Positions 33,122 through 41,826 of a DNA stretch of 64,000 nucleotides are shown piece by piece. Each line of letters begins with the position of its first letter. Within the stretch, counting starts at the first letter, position 1. Source of the stretch: Candidatus Brocadia sp. (GTDB lineage Bacteria; Planctomycetota; Brocadiia; Brocadiales; Brocadiaceae). The DNA is taken from assembly GCA_013360945.1 (NCBI GenBank), contig JABWAQ010000022.1:1-64000 (forward strand). The letters run 5' to 3'. The notes beneath the pieces are model-generated. The model ran no database searches and had not been told where the DNA came from. It saw only the letters and a program-made list of their open reading frames with translations. Position numbers and translations under genes: made by a program.

Positions 33122-35437
33122 TTACTTGTGAAGGCCGAAAAAAATGCCTCCCGGAAGTGAACCTTCCTCCGGATCGATCTCACAGATGCCGCCAAGGCAG
33201 GCAGATTCCTGTGCGCCTGCTGTGGAATCTTCCCTTTCGTATATCACAATATGAGAAAAATCAATACCGGGAAGATTTTTGGTCCGCAGGATGTATTCAT
33301 CTGCGGTGATTTCTTCAAAAGGTGCAAGCTGATACACCGTTTTTGACTTCGGCAAGAATGATAACCCACCGAGCATGTCCCAATTTTTGTAAAGCCAATG
33401 TGCCGTCTCAATCCATTCATCTTCCGCCACGGATACCGTGACAGAAGGATTATGTTCGGTGTAGTTCTCCTTGACCATTTTCCAGTATTCGAGCTGGCTC
33501 ATAGCATTGAGGTCTTCTCTCGTGATGCTTCCTTCGGGGGATTTTACCGGAAATTCCAATACATACGTGGTGGCCGTTGCCACGTCTTGTCCAACCTCCG
33601 GATAGTATGGGAATTTTTGTTCTTTTAGCATGGTGAACAACGGATCCTTTGCGGAGATACGGATTCTGCGGGTATAATATCCGGCAAACCTGGGGTGCAT
33701 GCCCGAAGCAGCGTCAACAAGCTGAGAAACGGTTCCCGAAGGTTTCACACAGGTTGCTGCGGCAGATTCGCTGATACCGAACCGCCTGGCATAGATATGG
33801 TTAATTTCCAGGGCATGGTCTCTGAGTTTTGCCAACATCTGCGGATCGCGTACTGCGGGGGAATCCCATTGCCCGGTAAGAGAGACCCCCAGAAGCCGTT
33901 CCTCTTCACAGTTCTTCTTCCACTCCGGTGAAAGATAGGGAAAGTCCGTTAACATGGCTTGGTAGGTAGCGAGGATTGAAGCGATCCTGATTTTTTTCAG
34001 TAAGTCTGTTTCCGTATCGTCCGGACGGGCAACGACCTCGCTCAGATTGCAAAACTGCTTTGAACGCAGGACAATCTCTCCGCAGGGATTGATACCGCTG
34101 GTCATCCAGTGCGGCTCGAATTTCTTCCAGCGACGGTCAGGGATTTGTTTCGGCAGGCTGCCACGGTTAAACAATCCGCGTTCGCCGGTCCCCGCCATTG
34201 CCAGGGCGAGCCACTCCTTCAGGAAATCGGTGGCCTTCGGTTTTGCAATATAAACGGCGGAATTATTCGCCATCATCCGCTGCGGTTCATTGATATAGAA
34301 ATAGCCGCTCTTGGCCTGGCGCATGTCATCGTCATCAAAATCAGACAATGAAATCAAGGCAGCCCGGCGTACTCCTCCCATTTCTACCATCTCACCGATT
34401 TTGCAGATAATATCATGCACGTCGATGTTGCGCAAACGTTTACCCTGTGCGCCGAGGATTTTTGTGCGCGCATAATTCAGTAAGGATTGCAGTGGCCCAG
34501 GACCAGAGCTGCGTCCGCCCATAGTATGCAAACGGGACCCTGCAGGCCTGACCTGAGAGTAGTCAAACGGTATATCCTTCCCTTCATACCAGGCGCAGAG
34601 TCCGGCCTTGAGTGCATTTGCCCAGCCTTCCTTACTATCTCCAACTCTGTGCACGGGGAGTAATTCGCCCGTTTGCCTTCGAATGATTGGCAGTTGTTGA
34701 ATATTTTGGCTCTCCACGGAGAAACCTACTCCAGCGCCGGACATCAAAAGGAACATGATTTCTGACAGATCTTCGAGGCGGGAAGGGGCAATGTACGAGC
34801 AATTGTATGCCGCAACATTGTTCGCCCGGGCCGCCTTGCCGGCAGACCACAGGAGCCGCATCGAAGGCATCACGTGTTGATTCAGGATCGCTTGTTCGAT
34901 CTCTTCATACTCCTGCGGGCTTAAGCGGTTGCCTAAAATTTCCTGCATGAAACGCATGTACCGGCCGACTGTTTCAATCCATGTCTCGCGCCTTCCTTCT
35001 TCCTCGATCCAGCGGGAATACGTCCGGTAATAGATAAACTCTGCAAGGACGTTGGAAAAATACTTTTTGCTTTCTGTCACAAGTTGTCTGACACGGTCAG
35101 GAACGGCCAGGGTTTTTTTGCGGATTTCCGCCCGCTCTTGCCGGTACAGAATGTACGCCTTTGCCGTCTTGGGGAATTCAAGCAGGATCAATGTCTCTTC
35201 AACAAGGTCCTGAATTTCTTCAACGTGTGGAATATGAGCTGCCGGATAGTGCTTGTTGAGTCCTGCCACAACCTCATCCGAGACTCGTACGGAGTCATTC
35301 CCCGGATCACCTTCTTTGCTTGCCTGCATAGCCCGGCAGACTGCGTTCGTAATATGTGCTTGGTCGAAAGGTACGACCCTTCCGTCCCGTTTTTTAACAT
35401 GAGTAAATTTGTTCTGTATCGTAGTATGATTTTTCAT
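33122..35437 (-). CDS. nrdJ: Adenosylcobalamin-dependent ribonucleoside-triphosphate reductase (class II)
   Basis: This enzyme makes deoxyribonucleotides without oxygen, using B12 to form a thiyl radical. The 771-residue protein has an N-terminal ATP-cone (about residues 10-100) giving allosteric control. The catalytic core carries C213 (AYNCSY), N450PCGE454 with the radical C452, and C463. A C-terminal redox pair sits in CLGGIC (747-752). The layout resembles the monomeric RTPR type, with an added ATP-cone. The upstream region was checked for a cobalamin riboswitch and none was seen. No clear ribosome site precedes the ATG. Confidence 0.93.
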   Translation of the reverse strand: MKNHTTIQNKFTHVKKRDGRVVPFDQAHITNAVCRAMQASKEGDPGNDSVRVSDEVVAGLNKHYPAAHIPHVEEIQDLVEETLILLEFPKTAKAYILYRQERAEIRKKTLAVPDRVRQLVTESKKYFSNVLAEFIYYRTYSRWIEEEGRRETWIETVGRYMRFMQEILGNRLSPQEYEEIEQAILNQHVMPSMRLLWSAGKAARANNVAAYNCSYIAPSRLEDLSEIMFLLMSGAGVGFSVESQNIQQLPIIRRQTGELLPVHRVGDSKEGWANALKAGLCAWYEGKDIPFDYSQVRPAGSRLHTMGGRSSGPGPLQSLLNYARTKILGAQGKRLRNIDVHDIICKIGEMVEMGGVRRAALISLSDFDDDDMRQAKSGYFYINEPQRMMANNSAVYIAKPKATDFLKEWLALAMAGTGERGLFNRGSLPKQIPDRRWKKFEPHWMTSGINPCGEIVLRSKQFCNLSEVVARPDDTETDLLKKIRIASILATYQAMLTDFPYLSPEWKKNCEEERLLGVSLTGQWDSPAVRDPQMLAKLRDHALEINHIYARRFGISESAAATCVKPSGTVSQLVDAASGMHPRFAGYYTRRIRISAKDPLFTMLKEQKFPYYPEVGQDVATATTYVLEFPVKSPEGSITREDLNAMSQLEYWKMVKENYTEHNPSVTVSVAEDEWIETAHWLYKNWDMLGGLSFLPKSKTVYQLAPFEEITADEYILRTKNLPGIDFSHIVIYEREDSTAGAQESACLGGICEIDPEEGSLPGGIFFGLHK

Positions 35438-35558
35438 AAAGGAAAAGAGAAGATGTAGAACTTAAATTTTGCGATGGCGTCTATTTTTGTCAGAGTATCT
35501 TCTGGCAAAACAGCATGTATTCTCACCATATTACACCTCCGTATTACACACTTTGTAT

Positions 35559-35612
35559 CAGTTCACCTCCCTCCCCCCTCGATGGGGGAGGTCAGGTGGG
35601 GGTTCTGAACTG
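35559..35612. repeat. CAGTTCA-bounded GC-rich repeat, copy B
   Basis: This 54-base version of the element at 28137-28230 has the same CAGTTCA and TGAACTG ends and the same CCCCTCGATGGGGGAGGTCA core. It lies between nrdJ (5' end) and the 3' end of the GTPase-partner gene. Confidence 0.75.
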
Positions 35613-35639
35613 TTACCACACTTTTTTGTGTATCATACA

Positions 35640-36560
35640 CTAATCTTTTCGCATACCTGAATCTCTTAAACGTTTCAGCTTTTTACCTATATGAAGCAAG
35701 GATTTAAACCGGGGCAAAAATTGACTGAGGATGTGGGAGGCAACATTTCCCTTGAATGTTTTGGCCTGGCTTATGTCCCCTTTCTTCCGTGAATCAAAAC
35801 GATCCACGGGATCTTCCGAAATCTTCCCGAAAGTCCTTTCCCTGTCACTGACAACAAGTGAAGTGAGGCGTTCCGGCCCTGCAGCGCCCACAGCATTTTT
35901 TCTCTTTGAATGGACTCCTGCAGCAGCTATAACGCGGAAGTCAAAGTTTTTGGCCATTTCCCGTGTGGCGCCAAAGGCAAAATCAATGCACGTGTGGTTT
36001 GATGCAGTTATGAGACGGGACATTTCATTCAAACCAATTCTATCAAAGGGAAGGTATGCCGGCTCATGTAGTGACAATTTCTCAGTGATGGAATCCGGCG
36101 TTTCCGTTAATTTTGTAATCGATTCATCCTGCCGGTCAAGTTTGAGAAAATAATCTTCCGATGCACGGCGAACCACCTCATCCGCGCCAGAAAAGTCTAT
36201 TTTCCCCCACACATTTAAGAAATCCTTACTATCATAGTTAGCCAACATCCGGGGAAGGATAAACCAAAAACGCCTCCTGTGTTCACGCGGAACACCGATT
36301 CCCTGCAAAGAGTAAATATCACGACCTTCCTTGTCTTTGTGTTTTGATAAACCACAACTGACGAGAAATGTCATCTCCGGATAGTTTAAGCAGTAAAGAG
36401 GCGAAACGGATGACTTGCTAAAAGCGCCTTTGTCTTTATCATATAAATTGTAAAGTTTATTTAATGCCTTAAGGCTTTCCGGTGAAACTTTGGAAGGAAT
36501 GATCATCCACCGGTAATCTTTGGATAAGGAACGGGAATACAAGAGTTCCTGGTATATCAT
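35640..36560 (-). CDS. Hypothetical protein paired with a GTPase
   Basis: I do not recognise this 306-residue protein with confidence. It is soluble, starts YQELLYSRSL and has a central region with FFILPR-like aromatic segments (RRRFWFILPRMLANYD) and a basic C-terminal tail (KKLKRLRDSGMRKD). Its start overlaps the end of the upstream GTPase gene by four bases (ATGA), so the two are made together in fixed ratio. The opening resembles what I recall of GTPase-associated N-terminal domains (GAP1-N type) in bacterial NTPase conflict systems, but this is a weak resemblance needing a profile search. Confidence 0.6.
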   Translation of the reverse strand: MIYQELLYSRSLSKDYRWMIIPSKVSPESLKALNKLYNLYDKDKGAFSKSSVSPLYCLNYPEMTFLVSCGLSKHKDKEGRDIYSLQGIGVPREHRRRFWFILPRMLANYDSKDFLNVWGKIDFSGADEVVRRASEDYFLKLDRQDESITKLTETPDSITEKLSLHEPAYLPFDRIGLNEMSRLITASNHTCIDFAFGATREMAKNFDFRVIAAAGVHSKRKNAVGAAGPERLTSLVVSDRERTFGKISEDPVDRFDSRKKGDISQAKTFKGNVASHILSQFLPRFKSLLHIGKKLKRLRDSGMRKD

Positions 36561-37630
36561 GCGATCCGCTTTACCCTTTCCAGCGCCTTCGTCAGGAGCG
36601 GCTCTATGTGTGGTTCAAACCGGCTTAAAACCTCGCAGTCTTTATTTTTTTCTTCCAGGACAGCCCTGGCAATGCTTTCGGCGTCAGGCTTACGCGTAAT
36701 CAGTGACCAAATTTTATTTACCAGTCCGGCCTTCTTTAGCGCTTCAGAAAGTTCTTTCTCGCGCTGTTTTATACTCTTGTGGGCCTCCGCCTTCATTTGT
36801 TTTAATGTCTGCCCTAAACAATAAAACAAGACGTGTTCTGCGTTCAGAGGAGATGGAAACCCCACAATTTTATCTTCAGATTTAAAAGGATATATCATGT
36901 CCCCTGTCGGGATAACAGTCCTCCTGGCATTCCCCTCGCCTACTGCAGAGACGGGCACAATACCGCCTTCCCAGGTTGGATTTTGTTTGCATAAAGAGAC
37001 CATCTGATTGAATACTTCCATGCCGCGCTCTATTAATGGTGCATAATTATTCTCTTTCCACTTAGAATCAACCGTATCTGCCTTGGTAAGCATTATTACA
37101 AATGTCAGGTTTCTCTGAGGATAAACCCTGCTATAAGTTGTAAATATCTCATGGATCCTGCGTGCCCCAGACCGGTGCCTTGCTTCTTTAATATTTGAGT
37201 AGTACGTTAATACGAAGGCATCGGCAACGAGGATAACGGCGTTACTCAACTCAATATGAGACGCCAGTTCAGTAATTTCCGGTTTTATCGTATCTGGTAT
37301 ATCATGCGTATCAGCGGCATCTGTTATATCTGTGAGAATGCCTCCCCGATAATCGATCCAATCAAAATACGTTACCGGATGAGAATTGTAGTAAACAGTA
37401 AAAGGCCACACCGTTGTCTGTTGTGTGCCGTCAGGCCATGTAAATTTATCAGTAAGTGAAAACCGGCTGAAATCGCCAATACTCAGTATGTCCTTATCAA
37501 AATGGTTTACTGAACGAGGGGCAATGCAGAAACCCGCGTCATTTTCACCTGCGTCCCCCAATGTCTCATAAAGCGAAGACATATATGTCGTTTTGCCCGA
37601 TCCAGATATACCTACCATCGTTACTTTCAT
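36557..37630 (-). CDS. P-loop GTPase of uncertain family
   Basis: Numbered from the open GTG at 37642, the 361-residue frame shows G1 GISGSGKTT (11-19), G3 DYRG (97-100), G4 TKAD (186-189) and G5 SAV (232-234), so it is a GTPase rather than an ATPase. After about residue 275 a Lys/Glu-rich helical region follows. No membrane segment is seen. I prefer the ATG at 37630 (MKVTMVG) because GAGAGGTGG lies 8 bases before it. A coupled partner gene follows, and a two-helix membrane protein gene lies upstream. The DO-GTPase/TRAFAC-like groups of conflict systems are candidates, as are polar-growth or motility GTPases. Confidence 0.75.
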   Translation of the reverse strand: MKVTMVGISGSGKTTYMSSLYETLGDAGENDAGFCIAPRSVNHFDKDILSIGDFSRFSLTDKFTWPDGTQQTTVWPFTVYYNSHPVTYFDWIDYRGGILTDITDAADTHDIPDTIKPEITELASHIELSNAVILVADAFVLTYYSNIKEARHRSGARRIHEIFTTYSRVYPQRNLTFVIMLTKADTVDSKWKENNYAPLIERGMEVFNQMVSLCKQNPTWEGGIVPVSAVGEGNARRTVIPTGDMIYPFKSEDKIVGFPSPLNAEHVLFYCLGQTLKQMKAEAHKSIKQREKELSEALKKAGLVNKIWSLITRKPDAESIARAVLEEKNKDCEVLSRFEPHIEPLLTKALERVKRIA

Positions 37631-37671
37631 TTTTTCATCCACCTCTCATAAATTATTTGACACAAATTAAA

Positions 37672-37695
37672 CACGGACGAACAAGTTTGTCCATG
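37672..37695. repeat. REP-like hairpin, degraded third copy
   Basis: CACGGACGAAC and GTTTGTCCATG pair with two mismatches, followed by TCACCC. It matches the hairpins at 28352 and 28481 and lies just upstream of the GTPase start, between it and the small membrane-protein gene. Confidence 0.6.
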
Positions 37696-37762
37696 TCACC
37701 CGAAAATACGCTTAAACAAAATGAAAATTCCTATATGATTCAATTATTTAATAATTCATTTC

Positions 37763-38056
37763 TCAAAGAGAATCTCCTTGTGCTGATGCCTTATTTTTCC
37801 GCCTTATTATTTCAATGGCGATACCAATAGGCCCACCCACAAACGACAGCATGAGCGCCAATTTTGAAAAACCCGTAAGAATCCAAATCAGCGCAAAAAG
37901 GGCAAGTCCTGATATTGCGCCTAAGATAAAAGGATATATGAACTGCAATGGTGCCAGTTGGATTCGGCCCGATGCCTTTTGCTCAAGGGGTTTCGGTGCA
38001 TCTGAAGTTAAGACCCTCCTGCTCAGTTCCCTTTGTCTTTCGATGTTGTCTGACAT
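37763..38056 (-). CDS. Small two-helix membrane protein (97 aa)
   Basis: The protein has about 35 hydrophilic N-terminal residues, then two hydrophobic segments (about 38-61 and 67-85) forming a helical hairpin, and a short basic tail. No motif is recognised. It lies 120 bases upstream of the GTPase on the same strand, with a degraded REP hairpin between. It may be a membrane anchor for the GTPase pair or an unrelated gene. Confidence 0.6.
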   Translation of the reverse strand: MSDNIERQRELSRRVLTSDAPKPLEQKASGRIQLAPLQFIYPFILGAISGLALFALIWILTGFSKLALMLSFVGGPIGIAIEIIRRKNKASAQGDSL

Positions 38057-38480
38057 TCGATATTGCCCTCAATTTATAGTATTATTGAGTAAAATCTTCC
38101 TTACTAAATCAAATAAAGAAAGATATATGCTTGTAAGGAACGCTGGTAAAAGACGACAAAAGCTCATGGTGTTGATAATCTTTTCCGGCTCGTTCCGGTT
38201 AGGAGTTTATTACACAAAAATCATATCTTTATAATATTACTGAATCAAATACTTTTTTAGCAACACTTTTGTATTTTTATTAGTGAAAGCAGGGGATTTT
38301 ACAGAATAATACTATGATAGCAGAGAAATTGAAAATTGTAGAAATTGACAAATAAAGGATGAAAGTTTTACCAAAGGTATGTTATCATAAACGTTTTATG
38401 AATAGTTACGCTGAATCAGTATGTACGGAAGAGTAACGACTCGTGATTAAGGCAGATACCTGCGGGAAAGATAACAGACA
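38057..38480. other. Divergent intergenic region
   Basis: This 424-base AT-rich gap separates the minus-strand GTPase module from the plus-strand secreted-protein gene. It should hold both promoters, but no clear -35/-10 pair or operator could be picked out. Confidence 0.4.
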
Positions 38481-39260
38481 ATGAAAAGTTTTATCGGAAC
38501 AGCCATCATCTCAATCATACTGTTCGCCTTACATGGCAACGTGTTTTCGGGAGAAAATCAAATTACTGAATTCCATGAACCATTCGGTATAGATTTGGAC
38601 AACAGTCAAAAGATGCTGGGCAACGAAGATGTTCAGAAGGCAAATTTCCTCGTCGATTTTTCAGATTATTCAGGAGGTTCCGTCGATGAATGGTTAAAAT
38701 CGAAAGGTTTTCATTTCTATCAAGGGGCCAAGAACCGTAAGTTAATTGAATTATCTGTCCATGAAGGCGCTCTGATTGTAAAAGCCCAGGAGCCTGTCAG
38801 AGGTTTTATTTTCAACGATTCGGTCAATCTTAAGGAATTTTCTAAAGTGAGGATTGAATGGGGAATCAATCGATATCCAAAAGACGCTTCTTATGAGAGG
38901 AAAAAGAACAACGAAGCCCTGAGCGTTTATGTATTCTTTGGCTATAGTAAATTGTCCAGTGGATCTTTTATTATGCCGGGTTGCCGCTATTTCATAAGCC
39001 TCTTCCTCAGTAAAGATGACGAAATAAACAAACCATACTTAGGACGGTATTATCATAAAGGGGGACGTTTTGTTTGTCTGGGAAACCCGAAACCCAATGA
39101 AACGGCAATTTCAGAATTTGATCTGGTTCGTGCGTTTCGGGCATATTTCAATGATGAAGTTCCGGTGATATCCGGCATCAGTCTTGGAATTGACACCTCC
39201 TCATCCGGAGATGGAGGAAAGGCAGCGGCTTTTATTAAGCGTATTGAATTTCTTAATTGA
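38481..39260 (+). CDS. Secreted protein resembling DUF3047
   Basis: This 259-residue protein has a signal peptide (about residues 1-23) and a single domain with VRIEWGINRYP, LSVYVFFGYS and the closing ISGISLGIDTSSSGDGGKAAAFIKRIEFL pattern that recalls DUF3047 proteins, a carbohydrate-binding-like jellyroll of unknown role. No catalytic residues are evident. It is a single gene, divergent from the GTPase module. The family call is by eye and moderate. Confidence 0.6.
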   Translation: MKSFIGTAIISIILFALHGNVFSGENQITEFHEPFGIDLDNSQKMLGNEDVQKANFLVDFSDYSGGSVDEWLKSKGFHFYQGAKNRKLIELSVHEGALIVKAQEPVRGFIFNDSVNLKEFSKVRIEWGINRYPKDASYERKKNNEALSVYVFFGYSKLSSGSFIMPGCRYFISLFLSKDDEINKPYLGRYYHKGGRFVCLGNPKPNETAISEFDLVRAFRAYFNDEVPVISGISLGIDTSSSGDGGKAAAFIKRIEFLN

Positions 39261-39443
39261 TAGCCTGAAGAAGGACTACGCCAGGGAACTATGAGTGGGC
39301 AAAAGGATTGTTTGTCTTGATCTGCATGGGCCGTGATAACTATAAGGGAAAATGAAAGAGACGCAAAGGGTAAAACAAAAGCATGTAACAATGTAGTTTT
39401 TTAAAAAATTTCTATAACGGCAGCGGTATACCATCGCTATGCG

Positions 39444-39466
39444 GGGGCAGGTTTTAAACCTGCCCC
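39444..39466. terminator. Hairpin at the 3' end of miaB
   Basis: GGGGCAGGTTT and AAACCTGCCCC form an 11-bp hairpin with a single unpaired T, touching the miaB stop codon. No U-tract follows on the minus strand. It looks like a dispersed palindrome placed where it could end or protect the miaB mRNA. Confidence 0.5.
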
Positions 39467-40815
39467 TACGTTGGCGCACCATATAAGGTAAGGTCTGTTA
39501 CTTCATGTATCTGGACATTCACGAGTTTCCCCACAAAGTCTTTCATCCCATTGAAAACGACAATGTGGTTTTGCCTTGTCCTGCCTGATAATTTATCAGG
39601 GTCTGATTTACTGACGCCTTCAACAAGCACCTGCACCTTCCTGCCGATTAGTTTCTTATTCTCTTCCAGGCTGATACCTTTTTGCAATTCCAGCAACCTG
39701 ATATTTCTTGCCTTTTTCACCTCGCCGGCCACATCATCTTCCAGATCGGCTGCCTTTGTGCCTGTACGGGGTGAATATTTGAATATAAAACAGTTCTGGA
39801 AACGGATGTCTTCCATCAACCGCACCGTTTCCTGAAAATCCTCTTCCGTTTCCTCCGGAAAGCCCACAATAAAATCGCTGGCCACCGTTATATGAGGCAT
39901 TAATTCCCTTGCATAAGAGATCAGGTCGCGGTAATAGCCTGCCGTATAACCGCGCCGCATCTTTTTGAGAACTTGGTCAGAACCGGATTGTGCAGGCATA
40001 TGTAAGTGCTCACAGACCTTTTCCAAACGGCTCATGGTGCGAATGAGGCCGCGGGACATGTCGGCAGGATGAGAGGTCACAAATCGTATTCTTTCGAGTC
40101 CGTCTAGTCCGTTCAGTTCAGAAAGCAGGTCTCCCAGGGTGACGTTTCCCCTTAAACCTTTCCCGTAGGAATTTATATTTTGGCCGAGGAGCGTAATTTC
40201 TTTGCAACCGTTTGACACGAGGGCTTGCACCTCTTCCTTTGTATCAGCGATTGTCCTGCTAATCTCCCGGCCGCGTACATGAGGCACAATACAATAGGAA
40301 CAAAAATTATCACAGCCCCGCATCACCGTGACGAATGCCTGATAAAAATTCGGCCGGAAGGTCACTGCCCTCTTTACATTAACGATTTGGTCTTCATCTA
40401 TGGCAAGGACGTGTGAGCCATGATTTCTGATATTCAAAAGCAGTTCCGGCAATCGGGAAAACATGCGTGTCCCGCAGACCAGGTCCACATGGGGCATACG
40501 CTTAAATATCGCCTCGCCGTCTTTTTGCGCCATGCATCCGAGCACGCCCACAATGACTTCGGGGTTTTTTTTCTTCAGTGTTTTTAATGCACCGAGATGG
40601 GAATACACCTTGTCTTCGGCATGCTGGCGCACGCTGCACGTATTGAACAAGACGACATCGGCCTCGTCAACTTTGTTAACGACCCTGTAGCCTTCTTCCT
40701 GCAATAACCCTAATGAAAGCTCGGCATCGAGTTTATTCATCTGACAGCCGAAGGTCTCAAAAAAAACGGCCTTGTATTGTCGGTCTTTCTCAGTAAAATT
40801 AACAGAATTAATCAT
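39466..40815 (-). CDS. miaB: tRNA-2-methylthio-N6-dimethylallyladenosine synthase
   Basis: MiaB adds a methylthio group to isopentenyl-A37 of tRNAs. The 449-residue protein has the N-terminal MTTase domain with cluster cysteines C24 (ETFGCQMN), C60 and C94, the radical-SAM CxxxCxxC at C168/C172/C175 (GCDNFCSYC), and a C-terminal TRAM domain (about 380-445). ETFGCQMN identifies MiaB rather than RimO or MtaB. The prenyltransferase miaA is not in the window. Confidence 0.95.
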   Translation of the reverse strand: MINSVNFTEKDRQYKAVFFETFGCQMNKLDAELSLGLLQEEGYRVVNKVDEADVVLFNTCSVRQHAEDKVYSHLGALKTLKKKNPEVIVGVLGCMAQKDGEAIFKRMPHVDLVCGTRMFSRLPELLLNIRNHGSHVLAIDEDQIVNVKRAVTFRPNFYQAFVTVMRGCDNFCSYCIVPHVRGREISRTIADTKEEVQALVSNGCKEITLLGQNINSYGKGLRGNVTLGDLLSELNGLDGLERIRFVTSHPADMSRGLIRTMSRLEKVCEHLHMPAQSGSDQVLKKMRRGYTAGYYRDLISYARELMPHITVASDFIVGFPEETEEDFQETVRLMEDIRFQNCFIFKYSPRTGTKAADLEDDVAGEVKKARNIRLLELQKGISLEENKKLIGRKVQVLVEGVSKSDPDKLSGRTRQNHIVVFNGMKDFVGKLVNVQIHEVTDLTLYGAPT

Positions 40816-41148
40816 GGCAACGGTCTATACAAACGGTAAATGCATTTTCATATTTGAGTTCAGTTTTAAAGGCAAACACAAATCCTGTAAGCGGCAAGCT
40901 ATCAGTTGTCAGCAATCAGCGTGTGTCTGACTGCACAAGGCTGGCAGCCAGGCGCTTAACGTTGTAATTGTAACGAACCTGGGAATGTAATCCAAGTATT
41001 TTTTGGGGTGAATAAAAAAAGTCCCCTCTTGGGAGGGGATTCAGGGGTGGGTAAAAATAGCGGAAAATGCGAATTTATTAGAGTAAACATTCATGAGCCG
41101 AAGGCTCACAAAAGAGCATGAAAATATGCATTTTCGTGCCGATACGAT
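40816..41148. other. Gap with a GC-rich repeat and two hairpins before the response regulator
   Basis: A GTCCCCTCTTGGGAGGGGAT hairpin repeat lies at 41021-41053 (also near 14690). TGAGCC-GAA-GGCTCA forms a hairpin at 41094-41108. GCATGAAAAT-ATGC-ATTTTCGTGC forms another at 41116-41139, ending nine bases before the response-regulator ATG, where a ribosome site would be expected but none is seen. Confidence 0.55.
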
Positions 41149-41826
41149 ATGAGAATACTGGTCGTAGAGGATGAGAAAAAATTAGCCGCTTATATCAAAA
41201 AGGGGCTTGAAGAAAACCACTTTGCCGCTGACGTGAGTAATGATGGAGAAGATGGCCTCTTTATGCTCAACACCAATGAGTATGACCTTGTTATCCTGGA
41301 CATTTTGCTTCCCGGGAAAAATGGCCTTGAGATAGTGCGCGAGGCTAGAAAAAACGGCAAGAAAATGCCGGTCATTCTCTTAACTGCAAAGGACGCTGTT
41401 GAGGACAAGGCACGCGGATTAGATTTAGGAGCGGATGATTACCTGGTAAAACCCTTTTCCTTTATAGAACTGATGGCACGAATCCGCGCATTGCTCAGAA
41501 GGGGAAAAGTCAATTACCAAATCCAGTTAACGGTCGCAGATCTTATGTTGGATATGGCAGCTCACCGCCTTTACCGAAATGGACAACCCATAGACCTCAC
41601 CAATAAAGAATTTGCCCTGCTGGAATTTTTCATGAGAAATCTCAATACCGTATTAACCCGCACCCAGATTGCTGAACATGTATGGGATTATAATTTTGAT
41701 AGCCTTACCAACGTAATTGACGTCTTTGTAAATCGCTTAAGAAATAAAATAGATAAGGACCGTGTCCATAAACTGATTCACACGATTAAAGGTGTCGGGT
41801 ACATCATGAAAGATGAAAAACCATGA
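41149..41826 (+). CDS. OmpR-family response regulator
   Basis: This 225-residue regulator has a receiver domain (about 1-115) with the acidic pocket VVEDE, phosphorylation site D51 (VILDILLPG), T/A and LVKPF switch residues, and a C-terminal winged-helix DNA-binding domain (about 130-222). It is closest in layout to the CusR/PmrA/QseB type. The histidine kinase gene overlaps by four bases (ATGA). The pair heads a long plus-strand run of envelope genes that includes the arn operon, so control of envelope modification is a plausible inference. Confidence 0.93.
   Translation: MRILVVEDEKKLAAYIKKGLEENHFAADVSNDGEDGLFMLNTNEYDLVILDILLPGKNGLEIVREARKNGKKMPVILLTAKDAVEDKARGLDLGADDYLVKPFSFIELMARIRALLRRGKVNYQIQLTVADLMLDMAAHRLYRNGQPIDLTNKEFALLEFFMRNLNTVLTRTQIAEHVWDYNFDSLTNVIDVFVNRLRNKIDKDRVHKLIHTIKGVGYIMKDEKP

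Noticed and set aside
28137-35612. CRISPR array
   Set aside because: The repeated elements are few, far apart, palindromic and of unequal length, with no regular spacers and no cas genes.
35438-35640. Cobalamin riboswitch upstream of the B12-dependent nrdJ
   Set aside because: No B12-box-like sequence or complex fold could be seen; the region is short and mostly a dispersed repeat.
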